From NCBI RefSeq assembly GCF_003014475.1, contig NZ_PYGJ01000013.1:61375-125374 (forward strand): a stretch of DNA of 64,000 nucleotides. The letters run 5' to 3'. Both the position numbers and the translations under genes were made by a program. This DNA is from Shimia abyssi. GTDB lineage: Bacteria > Pseudomonadota > Alphaproteobacteria > Rhodobacterales > Rhodobacteraceae. The stretch's first letter is position 1. Each line of letters starts with the position of its first letter. The notes under the pieces were generated by a model that worked only from the letters and a program-made list of their open reading frames with translations, was not told where the DNA came from and made no database searches. This document shows positions 1-8,121 of the stretch, piece after piece.

Positions 1-926
1 ATCTCTTCATTGATTTCTTCAAGTGTTTCTATGCAATCCGACGAGAAAGCTGGCGCAACAACGGCGATGTTCTTTTTCCCATCTTCTTTTGCCAATCGGG
101 CAACCTCATCCACTGTGTAAGGGCGCAGCCAGTCTTCTGGACCAAACTGTGATTGGAATGTTGTTCTAAGCTCGGTTTTGCCCCACCCCAATCTCTCTTG
201 AAGCAGGCGGGTCGTTTTCTGGCATTGGCAATGATAGGGATCACCTTCCATCAGATACCGCTTTGGCATCCCATGATAGGAGACGACCAATAGATCTGGA
301 CGTTTCTCAAATGATGCATAGGCTTTCTCTACAGATTGCGCCAAAGCTTCAATATACGAGGGGTGGTCGCAATAAGCCGCAACAGTACGCGCGGCTGGTT
401 GCCGTTTCTCTTCCATCAACGCGCGGAAAAACTGGTCATTTGCTGTCGCGGTTGTCGCGCCTGCATACTGAGGGTAGAGAGGGAAAAACAAAATTCGATC
501 ACAGCCTGCGGCGACCATCTCTCTCACTTTGGAAATCGTCGAAGGGTTGCCATATCGCATGCAGAAATCGACCATCACCTGTTCGCCAAACCGGTTGTCC
601 ATCTCGGCTGCAATTTTCTCCGATTGGTTACGGGTGATGGTCATCAGTGGGCTCTCGCCGCGCGCTTTGTCCCAAATCGACTCATACGCCTTGCCACTTG
701 AAAAGGGGCGTTTTGTCAAAATGATCAGTTGCAGCAACGGTTGCCACTTCCATTTAGGATAGTCGATGACGCGTTGGTCAGACAGGAACTCGTTCAAGTA
801 ACGACGCATCGGCCAATAGGTATAGTTGTCAGGAGTTCCCAAATTCGCCAACAAAATGCCTGTTTTTGAGGGTGCGATTTTGGGGTGATCCGCAGGAGCG
901 TGCCGGGGGCAGATAGCTTGGTTCAT
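1..926 (-). CDS. hemH: Ferrochelatase, 3' end cut by window edge
   Basis: Inserts ferrous iron into protoporphyrin IX in the last step of heme synthesis. About 308 codons are visible from ATG at 926; the family is usually near 350 residues, so roughly the last 40 lie outside the window. The protein has the N-terminal LLANLGTPD motif (about residues 25-33), the metal-inserting histidine in VVSYHGMPKRY (His218) and the conserved acidic motif SDCIETLEE (around Glu300). It follows a methyltransferase gene by 31 bp on the same strand, so the two are probably cotranscribed. The identification is secure; only the C-terminus is missing. Confidence 0.97.
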   Translation of the reverse strand, partial: MNQAICPRHAPADHPKIAPSKTGILLANLGTPDNYTYWPMRRYLNEFLSDQRVIDYPKWKWQPLLQLIILTKRPFSSGKAYESIWDKARGESPLMTITRNQSEKIAAEMDNRFGEQVMVDFCMRYGNPSTISKVREMVAAGCDRILFFPLYPQYAGATTATANDQFFRALMEEKRQPAARTVAAYCDHPSYIEALAQSVEKAYASFEKRPDLLVVSYHGMPKRYLMEGDPYHCQCQKTTRLLQERLGWGKTELRTTFQSQFGPEDWLRPYTVDEVARLAKEDGKKNIAVVAPAFSSDCIETLEEINEE

Positions 927-957
927 GGTCGCTTGTATTCCGTGGGTGAGTCCGGCG

Positions 958-1779
958 TCAGTCGCCGGGAAGTTTCAATTCCGAGGATCCCAGCACGTCT
1001 GCCAGACGCGCAGTTGCAGATCCCGGCCGGAGCGGTTTCGGTTGATCCGAGCTTGGCGCCCATCCCAACAGGAAAATGAGTTCGAATGTCGCCGGTATTC
1101 TGCCGAAAGACATAAATTCTTCTACGTAAATGTCTGCAGCACGGATCATTAATTTCCGCTGGGTCATGGTGCGTTGACGACCAGTTAAGGCATTGGTCTC
1201 ACCCATTAACCGGAGCTCTTTCATCAAATTCCAAGGTGTTTCGTAAGTGGCAGTTAACGGTAGAGAGTCTGCGACAGGCAAGGCCAATCCTGCGCGCTCC
1301 AACAACGCGCCAAGTTCGCGAATCTCGCCCATCGGAACCACGCGCGGAGAAAGCCCGCCTGTCACTTCTACTTCAGCCTGCGCCAATGAAGCCCGTAATT
1401 CGTTAAGCGTCTGTCCACCAAATGCCACCGCCATGAACAAGCCATCAGGTTTGAGCGCTCGTCGACATTGGATGATTTGCCCAACAGGATCGTTGGCCCA
1501 GTGAAGCGACATGGCGTGGATGATCAGATCATGCGCCCCTTGCTCAAGCTGAAGTGTGTCTTCGTCGGACACAACCTTCGCACCGGGAACACAAACCCTC
1601 CAATGTTCTGGAAACCCAGTGACAATCGCTGGCGCCGTAAACGACTTATTAACCATGCGCAGGCGATCCTGAATGTCCTCAAAGGCGGCATCGTGAAGGA
1701 ACCCAGTTTGCGCAAGGTTTGCGCGCGCCCGGTTTCTAAGCAGCGCTGTTCGGTCTGTGATCAAGGGGGTGTCCTGCAT
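958..1779 (-). CDS. SAM-dependent methyltransferase-like protein (NDUFAF5/BioC-like)
   Basis: A 273-residue protein of the class I methyltransferase fold, of the type related to mitochondrial NDUFAF5 and bacterial BioC. It has the post-motif region HDLIIHAMSLHWANDP and RRALKPDGLFMAVAFGG, typical of this group. The glycine-rich SAM-binding motif I that should lie near residues 48-58 is degenerate (AIVTGFPEHW), so cofactor binding or activity is not assured. The ATG at 1779 is preferred because MQDTPLITDR matches how such proteins usually begin; an in-frame ATG at 1815 would add 12 residues. It is followed by hemH after 31 bp. Substrate unknown. Confidence 0.85.
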   Translation of the reverse strand: MQDTPLITDRTALLRNRARANLAQTGFLHDAAFEDIQDRLRMVNKSFTAPAIVTGFPEHWRVCVPGAKVVSDEDTLQLEQGAHDLIIHAMSLHWANDPVGQIIQCRRALKPDGLFMAVAFGGQTLNELRASLAQAEVEVTGGLSPRVVPMGEIRELGALLERAGLALPVADSLPLTATYETPWNLMKELRLMGETNALTGRQRTMTQRKLMIRAADIYVEEFMSFGRIPATFELIFLLGWAPSSDQPKPLRPGSATARLADVLGSSELKLPGD

Positions 1780-1797
1780 ATGGCGGACAATAGAGCG

Positions 1798-2526
1798 ATG
1801 ATTTCGAAGTTTCAAACAGCTCTAAGAGTGGTGTACCCGCCCCGGTGTGTAGGCTGCGGGCAAATGGTTGACAGTGACTTTGGGCTTTGTGGAACTTGCT
1901 GGTCAAATACGCCTTTTATTGGCGGGTTGGTATGTGATGCGTGTGGCACCCAGCTTCCAGGAAGCGGTGACGGGCATCGGGAGCTTTGCGATGACTGCAT
2001 GCAGAATCCGCGCAGCTGGAAGCGCGGGCGCGCCGCGCTGGTGTACGCCGACTCGGCGCGAAAACTGATTCTTGCTTTAAAGCATGGCGACAGACAGGAT
2101 ATCGCTGCCCCGGCAGCAAAGTGGATGGCCAATTCAATTCGCCCTTTGCTCGAAAAGAATACGATAATAGCGCCCGTACCTTTGCATTGGCGACGCATGG
2201 TTAAGCGGCGATTCAATCAGTCAGCATTACTTGGCGGAGCATTATCGAAAGAGGTTGGTTTGTCTTTTTGTCCTGACCTTTTGGTTCGCACAAAGCATAC
2301 ACAGAGCAGCGAAGGAAAATGTCGCGCAGAGCGCATATCGGCACTTATCGGTGCCATCCAAGCGCACCCTAAGCGCCTGCACCGGATGGCCGGTCGCTCG
2401 GTTTTGTTGGTCGATGATGTGATGACAACTGGCGCGACGCTAGAGGCGTGTACACAAGCATGTCTTGCTGGCCATGCCACGGAAGTGATCATCATAACAC
2501 TAGCGCGCGTTGCAAAGGATGCCTAA
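1798..2526 (+). CDS. comF: ComF family phosphoribosyltransferase-like protein
   Basis: A 242-residue ComF family protein. The N-terminal half carries a zinc-ribbon-like set of Cys pairs (CVGCG, CGTCW, CDACG, CDDC); the C-terminal half has the type I phosphoribosyltransferase PRPP-binding signature SVLLVDDVMTTGATLEAC. ComF proteins act in DNA uptake in competent bacteria; in most others the role is uncertain. The ATG at 1798 gives MISKFQTALRVVYPPRC, the usual ComF start; an upstream in-frame ATG at 1780 is also possible. Neither has a strong ribosome binding site. The gene is divergent from the methyltransferase and may be cotranscribed with grxC, 36 bp downstream. Confidence 0.9.
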   Translation: MISKFQTALRVVYPPRCVGCGQMVDSDFGLCGTCWSNTPFIGGLVCDACGTQLPGSGDGHRELCDDCMQNPRSWKRGRAALVYADSARKLILALKHGDRQDIAAPAAKWMANSIRPLLEKNTIIAPVPLHWRRMVKRRFNQSALLGGALSKEVGLSFCPDLLVRTKHTQSSEGKCRAERISALIGAIQAHPKRLHRMAGRSVLLVDDVMTTGATLEACTQACLAGHATEVIIITLARVAKDA

Positions 2527-2562
2527 ATCAGCCAAAACAAGTTGCCGATTTAGGGAAATGTG

Positions 2563-2820
2563 ATGAAACCTGTAGAAATCTATACCAGCCCGCTTTGTGG
2601 ATTTTGCCACGCTGCGAAACGTCTGCTGAGCCAAAAGGGCGTCGAGTTCAACGAGATTGATGTTTTTCGCAATCCCGAACGAAAGCCGGAAATGATCCAG
2701 CGCGCAAATGGTGGACGAACTGTGCCTCAAATTTTTGTGGGTGAGGATCATGTCGGCGGCTGTGATGAGCTTCACGCACTAGAGCGCGCGGGCAAGCTTG
2801 ACGAATTATTGGCGGCCTAA
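2563..2820 (+). CDS. grxC: Glutaredoxin 3
   Basis: An 85-residue dithiol glutaredoxin reducing disulfides and glutathione mixed disulfides in the cytoplasm. The redox motif is CGFC (residues 12-15), a variant of the textbook CPYC. The cis-proline motif TVPQIFV and the glutathione-binding GGCDEL follow in order. The ATG at 2563 has AGGGA at 2552-2556 as a ribosome binding site; the adjacent GTG at 2560 is less likely. The nitrilase-family gene starts 5 bp after the stop, which suggests a shared transcript and translational coupling. Confidence 0.96.
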   Translation: MKPVEIYTSPLCGFCHAAKRLLSQKGVEFNEIDVFRNPERKPEMIQRANGGRTVPQIFVGEDHVGGCDELHALERAGKLDELLAA

Positions 2821-2825
2821 CTGCT

Positions 2826-3656
2826 TTGCGACTGGCCCTTTTGCAGATCACCTCTTCGGACGACCCCGAGAAAAACCTCGGTTTGGTTTCTCAAATGTTG
2901 CATGAGGTCAAAGCTGGTGGCGCGGATTTTGCGTTTACACCGGAGGTAACCAATTGTATTTCAACTAGTCGAGCTCATCAGAATGCAGTTCTGCAAACGG
3001 AAGAGAATGACCAAACGCTTGTTGCACTTAGCGAGCTGAGTGCGGAGCTTGGACTGTGGCTTTCAATTGGTAGTCTGGGTCTGAAAACTCAAGATGCTGA
3101 TGGGCGATTTGCAAACAGATCATTTTTGGTCAACGATCGTGGTGAAATTGTCTCTCGGTATGACAAGATCCATATGTTCGACGTTGAAGTTTCTTCGGAA
3201 GAGACGTACCGTGAATCCGACGGTTATCGTCCTGGTCAAAATGCCGTTTTGGCGGAAACCCCTTGGGGTAAAGTAGGACTTACAATCTGCTATGATGTGC
3301 GCTTCCCGCATTTGCACAGGGCGCTTGCTCAGTCTGGTGCGCAAATAATTACAGTTCCTGCAGCTTTTTCACATGTGACCGGCGCTGCACATTGGGAGAC
3401 ACTGTTGCGCGCGCGCGCTATTGAGACAGGTTGTTTCGTAGTCGCGGCCGCCCAAACTGGTCAACACGCTGCAAGTCGTGGGCAAAAAAGGCGCACACAT
3501 GGTCACTCCATGGTCGTTGCCCCTTGGGGAAAGGTGTTGGCAGATGCTGGCGATGAACCGGGAATAACTTTTGTTGATCTTGACCTCAAAGAAGTAGACA
3601 AGGCACGTAGTCGTATTCCGGCGCTGACCCATGATCGCCCCTTTGACGGACCTTGA
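2826..3656 (+). CDS. Carbon-nitrogen hydrolase (Nit1-like amidase)
   Basis: A 276-residue nitrilase-superfamily hydrolase. The Glu-Lys-Cys triad is visible: FTPEVTN (Glu near 38), YDKIHMFDV (Lys near 116) and LTICYDVRFP (Cys near 158). The length and the YDKIHMFDV segment resemble the Nit1/NitFhit branch, which includes deaminated glutathione amidase, so with grxC directly upstream a role in glutathione repair is a reasonable inference; other omega-amidase substrates are possible. The start appears to be TTG at 2826, five bases after the grxC stop; the first ATG downstream would remove part of the fold. Its stop overlaps the MarR gene start (TGATG). Confidence 0.9.
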   Translation: MRLALLQITSSDDPEKNLGLVSQMLHEVKAGGADFAFTPEVTNCISTSRAHQNAVLQTEENDQTLVALSELSAELGLWLSIGSLGLKTQDADGRFANRSFLVNDRGEIVSRYDKIHMFDVEVSSEETYRESDGYRPGQNAVLAETPWGKVGLTICYDVRFPHLHRALAQSGAQIITVPAAFSHVTGAAHWETLLRARAIETGCFVVAAAQTGQHAASRGQKRRTHGHSMVVAPWGKVLADAGDEPGITFVDLDLKEVDKARSRIPALTHDRPFDGP

Positions 3657-4096
3657 TGAACGATAAAAACGGCCTAGCGATTACCTTGTTTGGCGAGATC
3701 CTGATGGCGGATCAGCTCGCCCGTTCACGCTTGTCCAAAGTCCTTCCCAAAGGAATGGAACTTTCTCATTTTTCGGTTTTGAACCATCTCGATCGAGCCC
3801 AAGATGAGCGGAGCCCTGCTCAGCTCGCCAAAACATTTCACGTTACACGAGGGGCAATGACAAACACATTGGGCAAGCTGGAAATGGCCGGATATGTTCA
3901 TATTCGCCCTGATTGGGACGACGCACGCCGAAAAATGGTCGCGATCAGCCCGGCCGGGCGCAATGCGCGCGATGCTGCTCTTCAGGGAATTGCGCCGATG
4001 ATTAGCGATATCGTGGAGAAACTAGGCGAAGAGCGGGTTCGTTCCGCTCTTCCAATTTTACGTGAATTGCGGCTGCAACTTGACGAAAGTGCCTAA
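3656..4096 (+). CDS. MarR family transcriptional regulator
   Basis: A 146-residue winged-helix regulator. The helix-turn-helix region runs from about residue 50 to 95 (RSPAQLAKTFHVTRGAMTN, then the wing with DWDDARRKMVAISPAGR). Flanking helices at both ends should form the dimer interface. The ATG at 3656 overlaps the upstream stop codon by one base, so it is translationally coupled to the nitrilase gene. Its stop lies 2 bp from the ubiG stop on the other strand, so these two genes converge tightly. The ligand and targets are unknown; the grxC-nitrilase operon or distant genes are both possible targets. Confidence 0.9.
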   Translation: MNDKNGLAITLFGEILMADQLARSRLSKVLPKGMELSHFSVLNHLDRAQDERSPAQLAKTFHVTRGAMTNTLGKLEMAGYVHIRPDWDDARRKMVAISPAGRNARDAALQGIAPMISDIVEKLGEERVRSALPILRELRLQLDESA

Positions 4097-4098
4097 TT

Positions 4099-4845
4099 TC
4101 ACGCCGATTTAAGGCTACTTGTTACGTAGTTCACACTCAGATCTCGCGCGGAAATGGACCACCCCCAAGTTATCGGGTTGAATACGAAACCCTTTCGATC
4201 AACGGGTTCCAACCCAGCCTGTTCGATTAGTGCGAAAAGCTCCTCAGGTGTAATGAATTTGTTCCATTCATGGGTGCCTTTGGGTAACCAGCGCATGACA
4301 AATTCAGCCCCGACAATAGCCATCGCGAAACTCTTAGGGTTGCGATTGATCGTCGAGCACAGGTGTAGGCCGCCTGCCTTCAAGAGCTCTTGGCAAGCGG
4401 TGAGAAAGGACAGTGGATCAGCGACGTGTTCGACAACTTCCATATTCAGAACGACGTCGAATTGCTCGCCATCTGCCGCCATCGCCTCGGCGGTTGTGTG
4501 GCGATAGTCGATAGTAAGCCCAGACTGCTCGGCATGAACTTGCGCCACCGGAATATTGCGCTCGGCGGCGTCAGCGCCCACAACAGTCGCGCCGAGTCTG
4601 GCCATGGGCTCAGAAAGCAAACCGCCGCCGCATCCAATATCGAGAATTCGCAACCCTTCGAATGGCAGCGCGACATTCAGGTCACGATTGAACTCTGCGG
4701 CGATCTGAGACGTAATATAGTCGAGACGGCACGGATTCAGCATATGGAGCGGTTTGAATTTCCCCTTTGGGTCCCACCATTCCGCAGCCATAGCTTCGAA
4801 TTTAGCGACTTCAGCGGGATCGACAGTGGTCTGAGTTGCTTGCAT
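4099..4845 (-). CDS. ubiG: Ubiquinone biosynthesis O-methyltransferase
   Basis: A 248-residue SAM-dependent methyltransferase performing the two O-methylations of the ubiquinone ring. Motif I is intact ([16 protein letters not shown]), followed by the acidic residue of motif II ([11 protein letters not shown]) and [11 protein letters not shown]. The C-terminal [10 protein letters not shown] and LSVNYV segments are typical of UbiG. The ATG at 4845 is chosen because [20 protein letters not shown] is the normal start; the open frame extends 78 codons further upstream but without family-like sequence. It is divergent from the proline iminopeptidase gene, 50 bp between starts. Confidence 0.96.
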   Translation of the reverse strand: MQATQTTVDPAEVAKFEAMAAEWWDPKGKFKPLHMLNPCRLDYITSQIAAEFNRDLNVALPFEGLRILDIGCGGGLLSEPMARLGATVVGADAAERNIPVAQVHAEQSGLTIDYRHTTAEAMAADGEQFDVVLNMEVVEHVADPLSFLTACQELLKAGGLHLCSTINRNPKSFAMAIVGAEFVMRWLPKGTHEWNKFITPEELFALIEQAGLEPVDRKGFVFNPITWGWSISARDLSVNYVTSSLKSA

Positions 4846-4895
4846 TTTTGATAATCCGTGTTCATTTGGGCTGTCACAACCAGTATAGGAAGGAC

Positions 4896-5867
4896 ATGGA
4901 CAGAAACTTGAGCCAAAAGCGCGCAGTGCATTATCTTTACCCTCCGGTCGAACCATTTGACCAGAGACACTTGGACGTGGGCGATGGCCATATTGTCTAT
5001 TACGAACAAACGGGCAATCCGGATGGGTTGCCAGTTGTTGTTGTGCATGGTGGCCCCGGTGGAGGGTGCAGTCCGGCAATGCGACGGTATTTTGACCCCA
5101 AGGTATACAGGATTATCCTATTCGATCAGCGCGGCTGTGGTCGTTCGCGCCCACACGCAAGTGTCGAGGCAAACACAACATGGCATCTGATCGCGGATAT
5201 GGAAATGATCCGCGGGAATCTAGGAATTGATCATTGGATCGTGTTCGGCGGCAGCTGGGGGGCAACGCTGTCTCTACTTTACGCTCAGACCCATCCGGAA
5301 CGGTCTGTCTGTCTGGTGTTACGCGGCGTTTTTCTGATGCGTCAATCCGAGCTGGATTGGTTTTACAGAGGTGGTGCCGGGCGATTCTGGCCAGAGACAT
5401 GGCAGCGTTTTGAAGAGTTGATTCCAGTAGATGAACGTGACGACATGATCAAAGCGTATCACAGCCGATTGTTTTCGGGCGATCATGCGACTGAGGTCAA
5501 GTACGCACGAGCTTGGGCGAGTTGGGAAAACGCTTTGGCGTCAGTCTATTCAAACGGTTTTGGGGGCGAGCCACCAGCGGAATACGCCAGAGCTTTTTCG
5601 CGCTTAGAGAATCACTATTTCCAGAACAAAGGTTTCCTTGAAGTGGACGGCCAAATTCTTAGAGATATGTACAAGCTGAAAAATATTCCGGGGCACATTG
5701 TCCAGGGTCGCTACGATATGATTTGCCCGCCTCTGTCAGCTTATGAGCTTGCACAATCTTGGCCGAGCTCAAAATTGCGTATGATCCGAAATGCTGGCCA
5801 TGCATTGAGTGAGCCGGGAATTAGTGCGGAACTGGTGCGTATCATGGATGATATCGCCGAGATTTAG
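4896..5867 (+). CDS. pip: Proline iminopeptidase
   Basis: A 323-residue alpha/beta hydrolase releasing N-terminal proline from peptides (peptidase family S33). The signatures are present: oxyanion segment [22 protein letters not shown], nucleophile Ser in [11 protein letters not shown], Asp in QGRYDMICP and His in [10 protein letters not shown]. The ATG at 4896 has AGGAAGG at 4887-4893; upstream in-frame starts lie inside divergent ubiG. No partner gene is evident and it is probably transcribed alone or with the following binding protein, 71 bp downstream. Confidence 0.95.
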   Translation: MDRNLSQKRAVHYLYPPVEPFDQRHLDVGDGHIVYYEQTGNPDGLPVVVVHGGPGGGCSPAMRRYFDPKVYRIILFDQRGCGRSRPHASVEANTTWHLIADMEMIRGNLGIDHWIVFGGSWGATLSLLYAQTHPERSVCLVLRGVFLMRQSELDWFYRGGAGRFWPETWQRFEELIPVDERDDMIKAYHSRLFSGDHATEVKYARAWASWENALASVYSNGFGGEPPAEYARAFSRLENHYFQNKGFLEVDGQILRDMYKLKNIPGHIVQGRYDMICPPLSAYELAQSWPSSKLRMIRNAGHALSEPGISAELVRIMDDIAEI

Positions 5868-5938
5868 TAAAATGGCTGGACAATGGCACGGCAAAACCGT
5901 CTGCTGTTGTCCGCAATCCTTGGACGGAGCAGGACACT

Positions 5939-7393
5939 ATGTCCAGAATCAGCCGACGTAGCCTTTTGACAAGCGGTGCCGCCGCTGGTGTTTTGGCGGC
6001 GTCTGGCATGTCTGTTAACGCGGCGCCTCGCAGTGGTGGTGCGCTGAGTGTCGCGCTGGCAGGTGCAACGCCAAACGATTCTTGGGACGCACGCACGCAT
6101 TCTGGTTTGTTTATGCAGGTCGCAGCGCATGGCGCCGTTTTTGATTGCCTCACTGAAATCGGACCCGATGGCGCTTTGCGTGGAGAGTTAGCCGAAAGCT
6201 GGGAAGCCAGTTCTGACGCCCGCGTCTGGACGGTCAACTTGCGTAAGGGTGTTGTATTTCACAATGGAAAGAAATTCGGCGCGCGGGATGTTGTTGAATC
6301 GTTGGCGCTGCATCGCGGTGTGTTGAACACTTCTCCAGCGGCACCGCTTTTGGCGCCCCTGGCAGAAATCAAGGTGATCACAGATCACCAGATACAGTTC
6401 ATACTAGGGTCTTCAAACCCGGATTTCCCCTATCTGTTGGCTGACCATCACCTGATTATCTACCCATCTGGTATGATAGAATTGGCGATGGTACAGGGGA
6501 TTGGCACCGGACTATATCAGGTTGAACATTTCGAACCCGGCAAACGCCTGTTAGCGCGTCGTGTTTCGGAGCACTACAAAGGTAACTCCTCAGGGTTCTT
6601 TGGTGAAATTACGCTTCTTAATGAAGCTGCGGCGAATGCACGAACCGAAATGCTCGAGACCGGGGTCGTCGACGTCATTTCGCAATTGTCTGCACATACG
6701 GCTCGGGAAAGCGTCGAAAACCGTAGGGTCAAGCTGCACCGTGCACAAGGCAATCAGTATATTAGCATGTCGCTGTCATCCGATATTCGGCCAGACCAAA
6801 AGAACGACTTGATGCGGGCGTTGAGGGTGGGAATTAACCGGCAGGGTTTGGTTGACGAAGTTTTGTTGGGCTACGGTCGAGTGGCGCAAGACACCCCAAT
6901 TGGTCCTCAAAACCAATACTTTGCGCGTGACATTCAGTCGTCGACATATGACCCGGATCAGGCGCGCTTTTTCCTACGAAAGCATGGGCTTGATGAGATG
7001 AACACAGGCGCACTTTCTCTGCCAGTTCATGATCGCAACGCGCGAGCATTGAGCTCGCAAGGCGTCTGCACTAACGTTGAACTGGGACATTCCTCTGGTC
7101 GCATCATCGAGGATTGGGCGCTTTCGACTTTCGCGACCAAGGCCGGGGTTTGCGGGCTGGACAGCAGCGTTTCCACGTTGATTTCAGCCGCCCGCTCGGA
7201 AATGGATTCGTGGCGCCGACGTACTCTGTATCAGGATATCCAGGTTGTGATGCAAGAAACGGGACCGATGGCTATTCCTGTTTTTGCCGACCACCTATTT
7301 GCTTCTCGTCAAACCGTCATGCAGCCTTCGACGATTGGCAATATGCGTACCCTTGATAATGCGCGAATAGCAGAGCGCTGGTGGCATGCCTAA
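5939..7393 (+). CDS. ABC transporter solute-binding protein (SBP_bac_5), Tat signal
   Basis: A 484-residue periplasmic binding protein of the peptide/nickel (DppA/OppA) family. The N-terminus MSRISRRSLLTSGAAAG contains a twin-arginine motif and a hydrophobic stretch with an AxA-like cleavage region, indicating Tat export. The family signatures are visible: GALRGELAESWE and RVWTVNLRKGVVFHNGKKF, then the YDPDQARFFL segment. A GGAG-type site precedes the ATG. No permease or ATPase gene is adjacent: the next gene is rimP. It is therefore an orphan binding protein, working with a transporter encoded elsewhere or as a sensor. Ligand unknown. Confidence 0.88.
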   Translation: MSRISRRSLLTSGAAAGVLAASGMSVNAAPRSGGALSVALAGATPNDSWDARTHSGLFMQVAAHGAVFDCLTEIGPDGALRGELAESWEASSDARVWTVNLRKGVVFHNGKKFGARDVVESLALHRGVLNTSPAAPLLAPLAEIKVITDHQIQFILGSSNPDFPYLLADHHLIIYPSGMIELAMVQGIGTGLYQVEHFEPGKRLLARRVSEHYKGNSSGFFGEITLLNEAAANARTEMLETGVVDVISQLSAHTARESVENRRVKLHRAQGNQYISMSLSSDIRPDQKNDLMRALRVGINRQGLVDEVLLGYGRVAQDTPIGPQNQYFARDIQSSTYDPDQARFFLRKHGLDEMNTGALSLPVHDRNARALSSQGVCTNVELGHSSGRIIEDWALSTFATKAGVCGLDSSVSTLISAARSEMDSWRRRTLYQDIQVVMQETGPMAIPVFADHLFASRQTVMQPSTIGNMRTLDNARIAERWWHA

Positions 7394-7412
7394 CGGCTAG
7401 CCAAGTTGTCTC

Positions 7413-7441
7413 TTGCAGTTTCGATCAATGCAACGTATATC
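7413..7441 (+). promoter_or_regulatory. Candidate promoter of the rimP-nusA-infB operon
   Basis: TTGCAG at 7413-7418 and TATATC at 7436-7441 are separated by exactly 17 bp, a housekeeping-sigma-like arrangement. The predicted transcript would start near 7448 and carry a leader of about 90 bases before rimP. It matches the consensus only partly, so this is an inference from spacing and position. Confidence 0.4.
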
Positions 7442-7496
7442 GCCAATCAACAGCGGCGTGTTGAGGGAAGCTTCAACGCTCCACCGAGAAAGATCG

Positions 7497-7519
7497 ACGG
7501 GCCGCGTGCCCGTTTTTTT
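7497..7519 (+). terminator. Intrinsic terminator/attenuator in the rimP leader
   Basis: ACGGGC (7497-7502) pairs with GCCCGT (7508-7513) around a CGCGT loop, followed by a run of T to 7519. It ends 18 bases before the rimP ATG, too close for a normal promoter in between. A weaker upstream stem (GCGTGTTGA with TCAACGC, about 7456-7479) could be part of an alternative fold. It either ends transcripts from the binding-protein gene or attenuates the rimP operon. Confidence 0.65.
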
Positions 7520-7537
7520 GTGCTTGGAGCACGTGAG

Positions 7538-8119
7538 ATGAGTGACCTTATTGCCAAAGCGGCGATCGACCGCAAGCTGGCCGACATTGTTGCCCCTGTC
7601 ATCGAAGACATGGGTTTTGAATTGGTGCGTCTGCGTCTGATGGGGGGTAAAACCCACACTTTGCAAATCATGGCCGAGCGTCCTGATGGTGGGATCGAAG
7701 TGGATGAATGCGCTGAAATCTCGAATGCGATCAGCGCAACTTTGGACGTAGAAGATCCATTGGTAGATAGCTATACGCTAGAAGTGGGCAGCCCGGGCAT
7801 CGACCGGCCTTTGACTCGCCTCAAGGATTTTGACACGTATGAAGGCTATGACGCCAAGCTTGAAACAAGTGAGCTGATCGACGGACGCAAACGTTTCAAA
7901 GGCGTATTGGCGGGTGTTGAGGGTGATGAAGTGCTGATCAACATTGTCGATCAGGGCGAGACCGTAACGGTTGGATTGAATTTCGACTGGCTGGCCGAAG
8001 CCAAACTGGTCATGACCGACGAATTGGTCAAGGAAATGCTCAAGGCGCGAAAAGCCGCGGGCACACTGAACGAAGACGATTTTGACGAGATCGAGACTGA
8101 AAAGTCCGAGGAGGAATAG
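7538..8119 (+). CDS. rimP: Ribosome maturation factor RimP
   Basis: A 193-residue protein needed for 30S subunit maturation. The N-terminal alpha/beta domain has the motifs [21 protein letters not shown] and the conserved [18 protein letters not shown]; the C-terminal SH3-like domain follows from about residue 95, and the tail is acidic. The ATG at 7538 is preferred; the frame stays open further upstream but through the predicted attenuator. nusA starts 2 bp after its stop, with the ribosome binding site inside rimP, so the operon is tightly packed. Confidence 0.95.
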   Translation: MSDLIAKAAIDRKLADIVAPVIEDMGFELVRLRLMGGKTHTLQIMAERPDGGIEVDECAEISNAISATLDVEDPLVDSYTLEVGSPGIDRPLTRLKDFDTYEGYDAKLETSELIDGRKRFKGVLAGVEGDEVLINIVDQGETVTVGLNFDWLAEAKLVMTDELVKEMLKARKAAGTLNEDDFDEIETEKSEEE

Positions 8120-8121
8120 AA

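Noticed and set aside
4097..4098. Search for a terminator between MarR and ubiG
   Set aside because: The stops are only 2 bp apart and no hairpin with a T-run is seen nearby.
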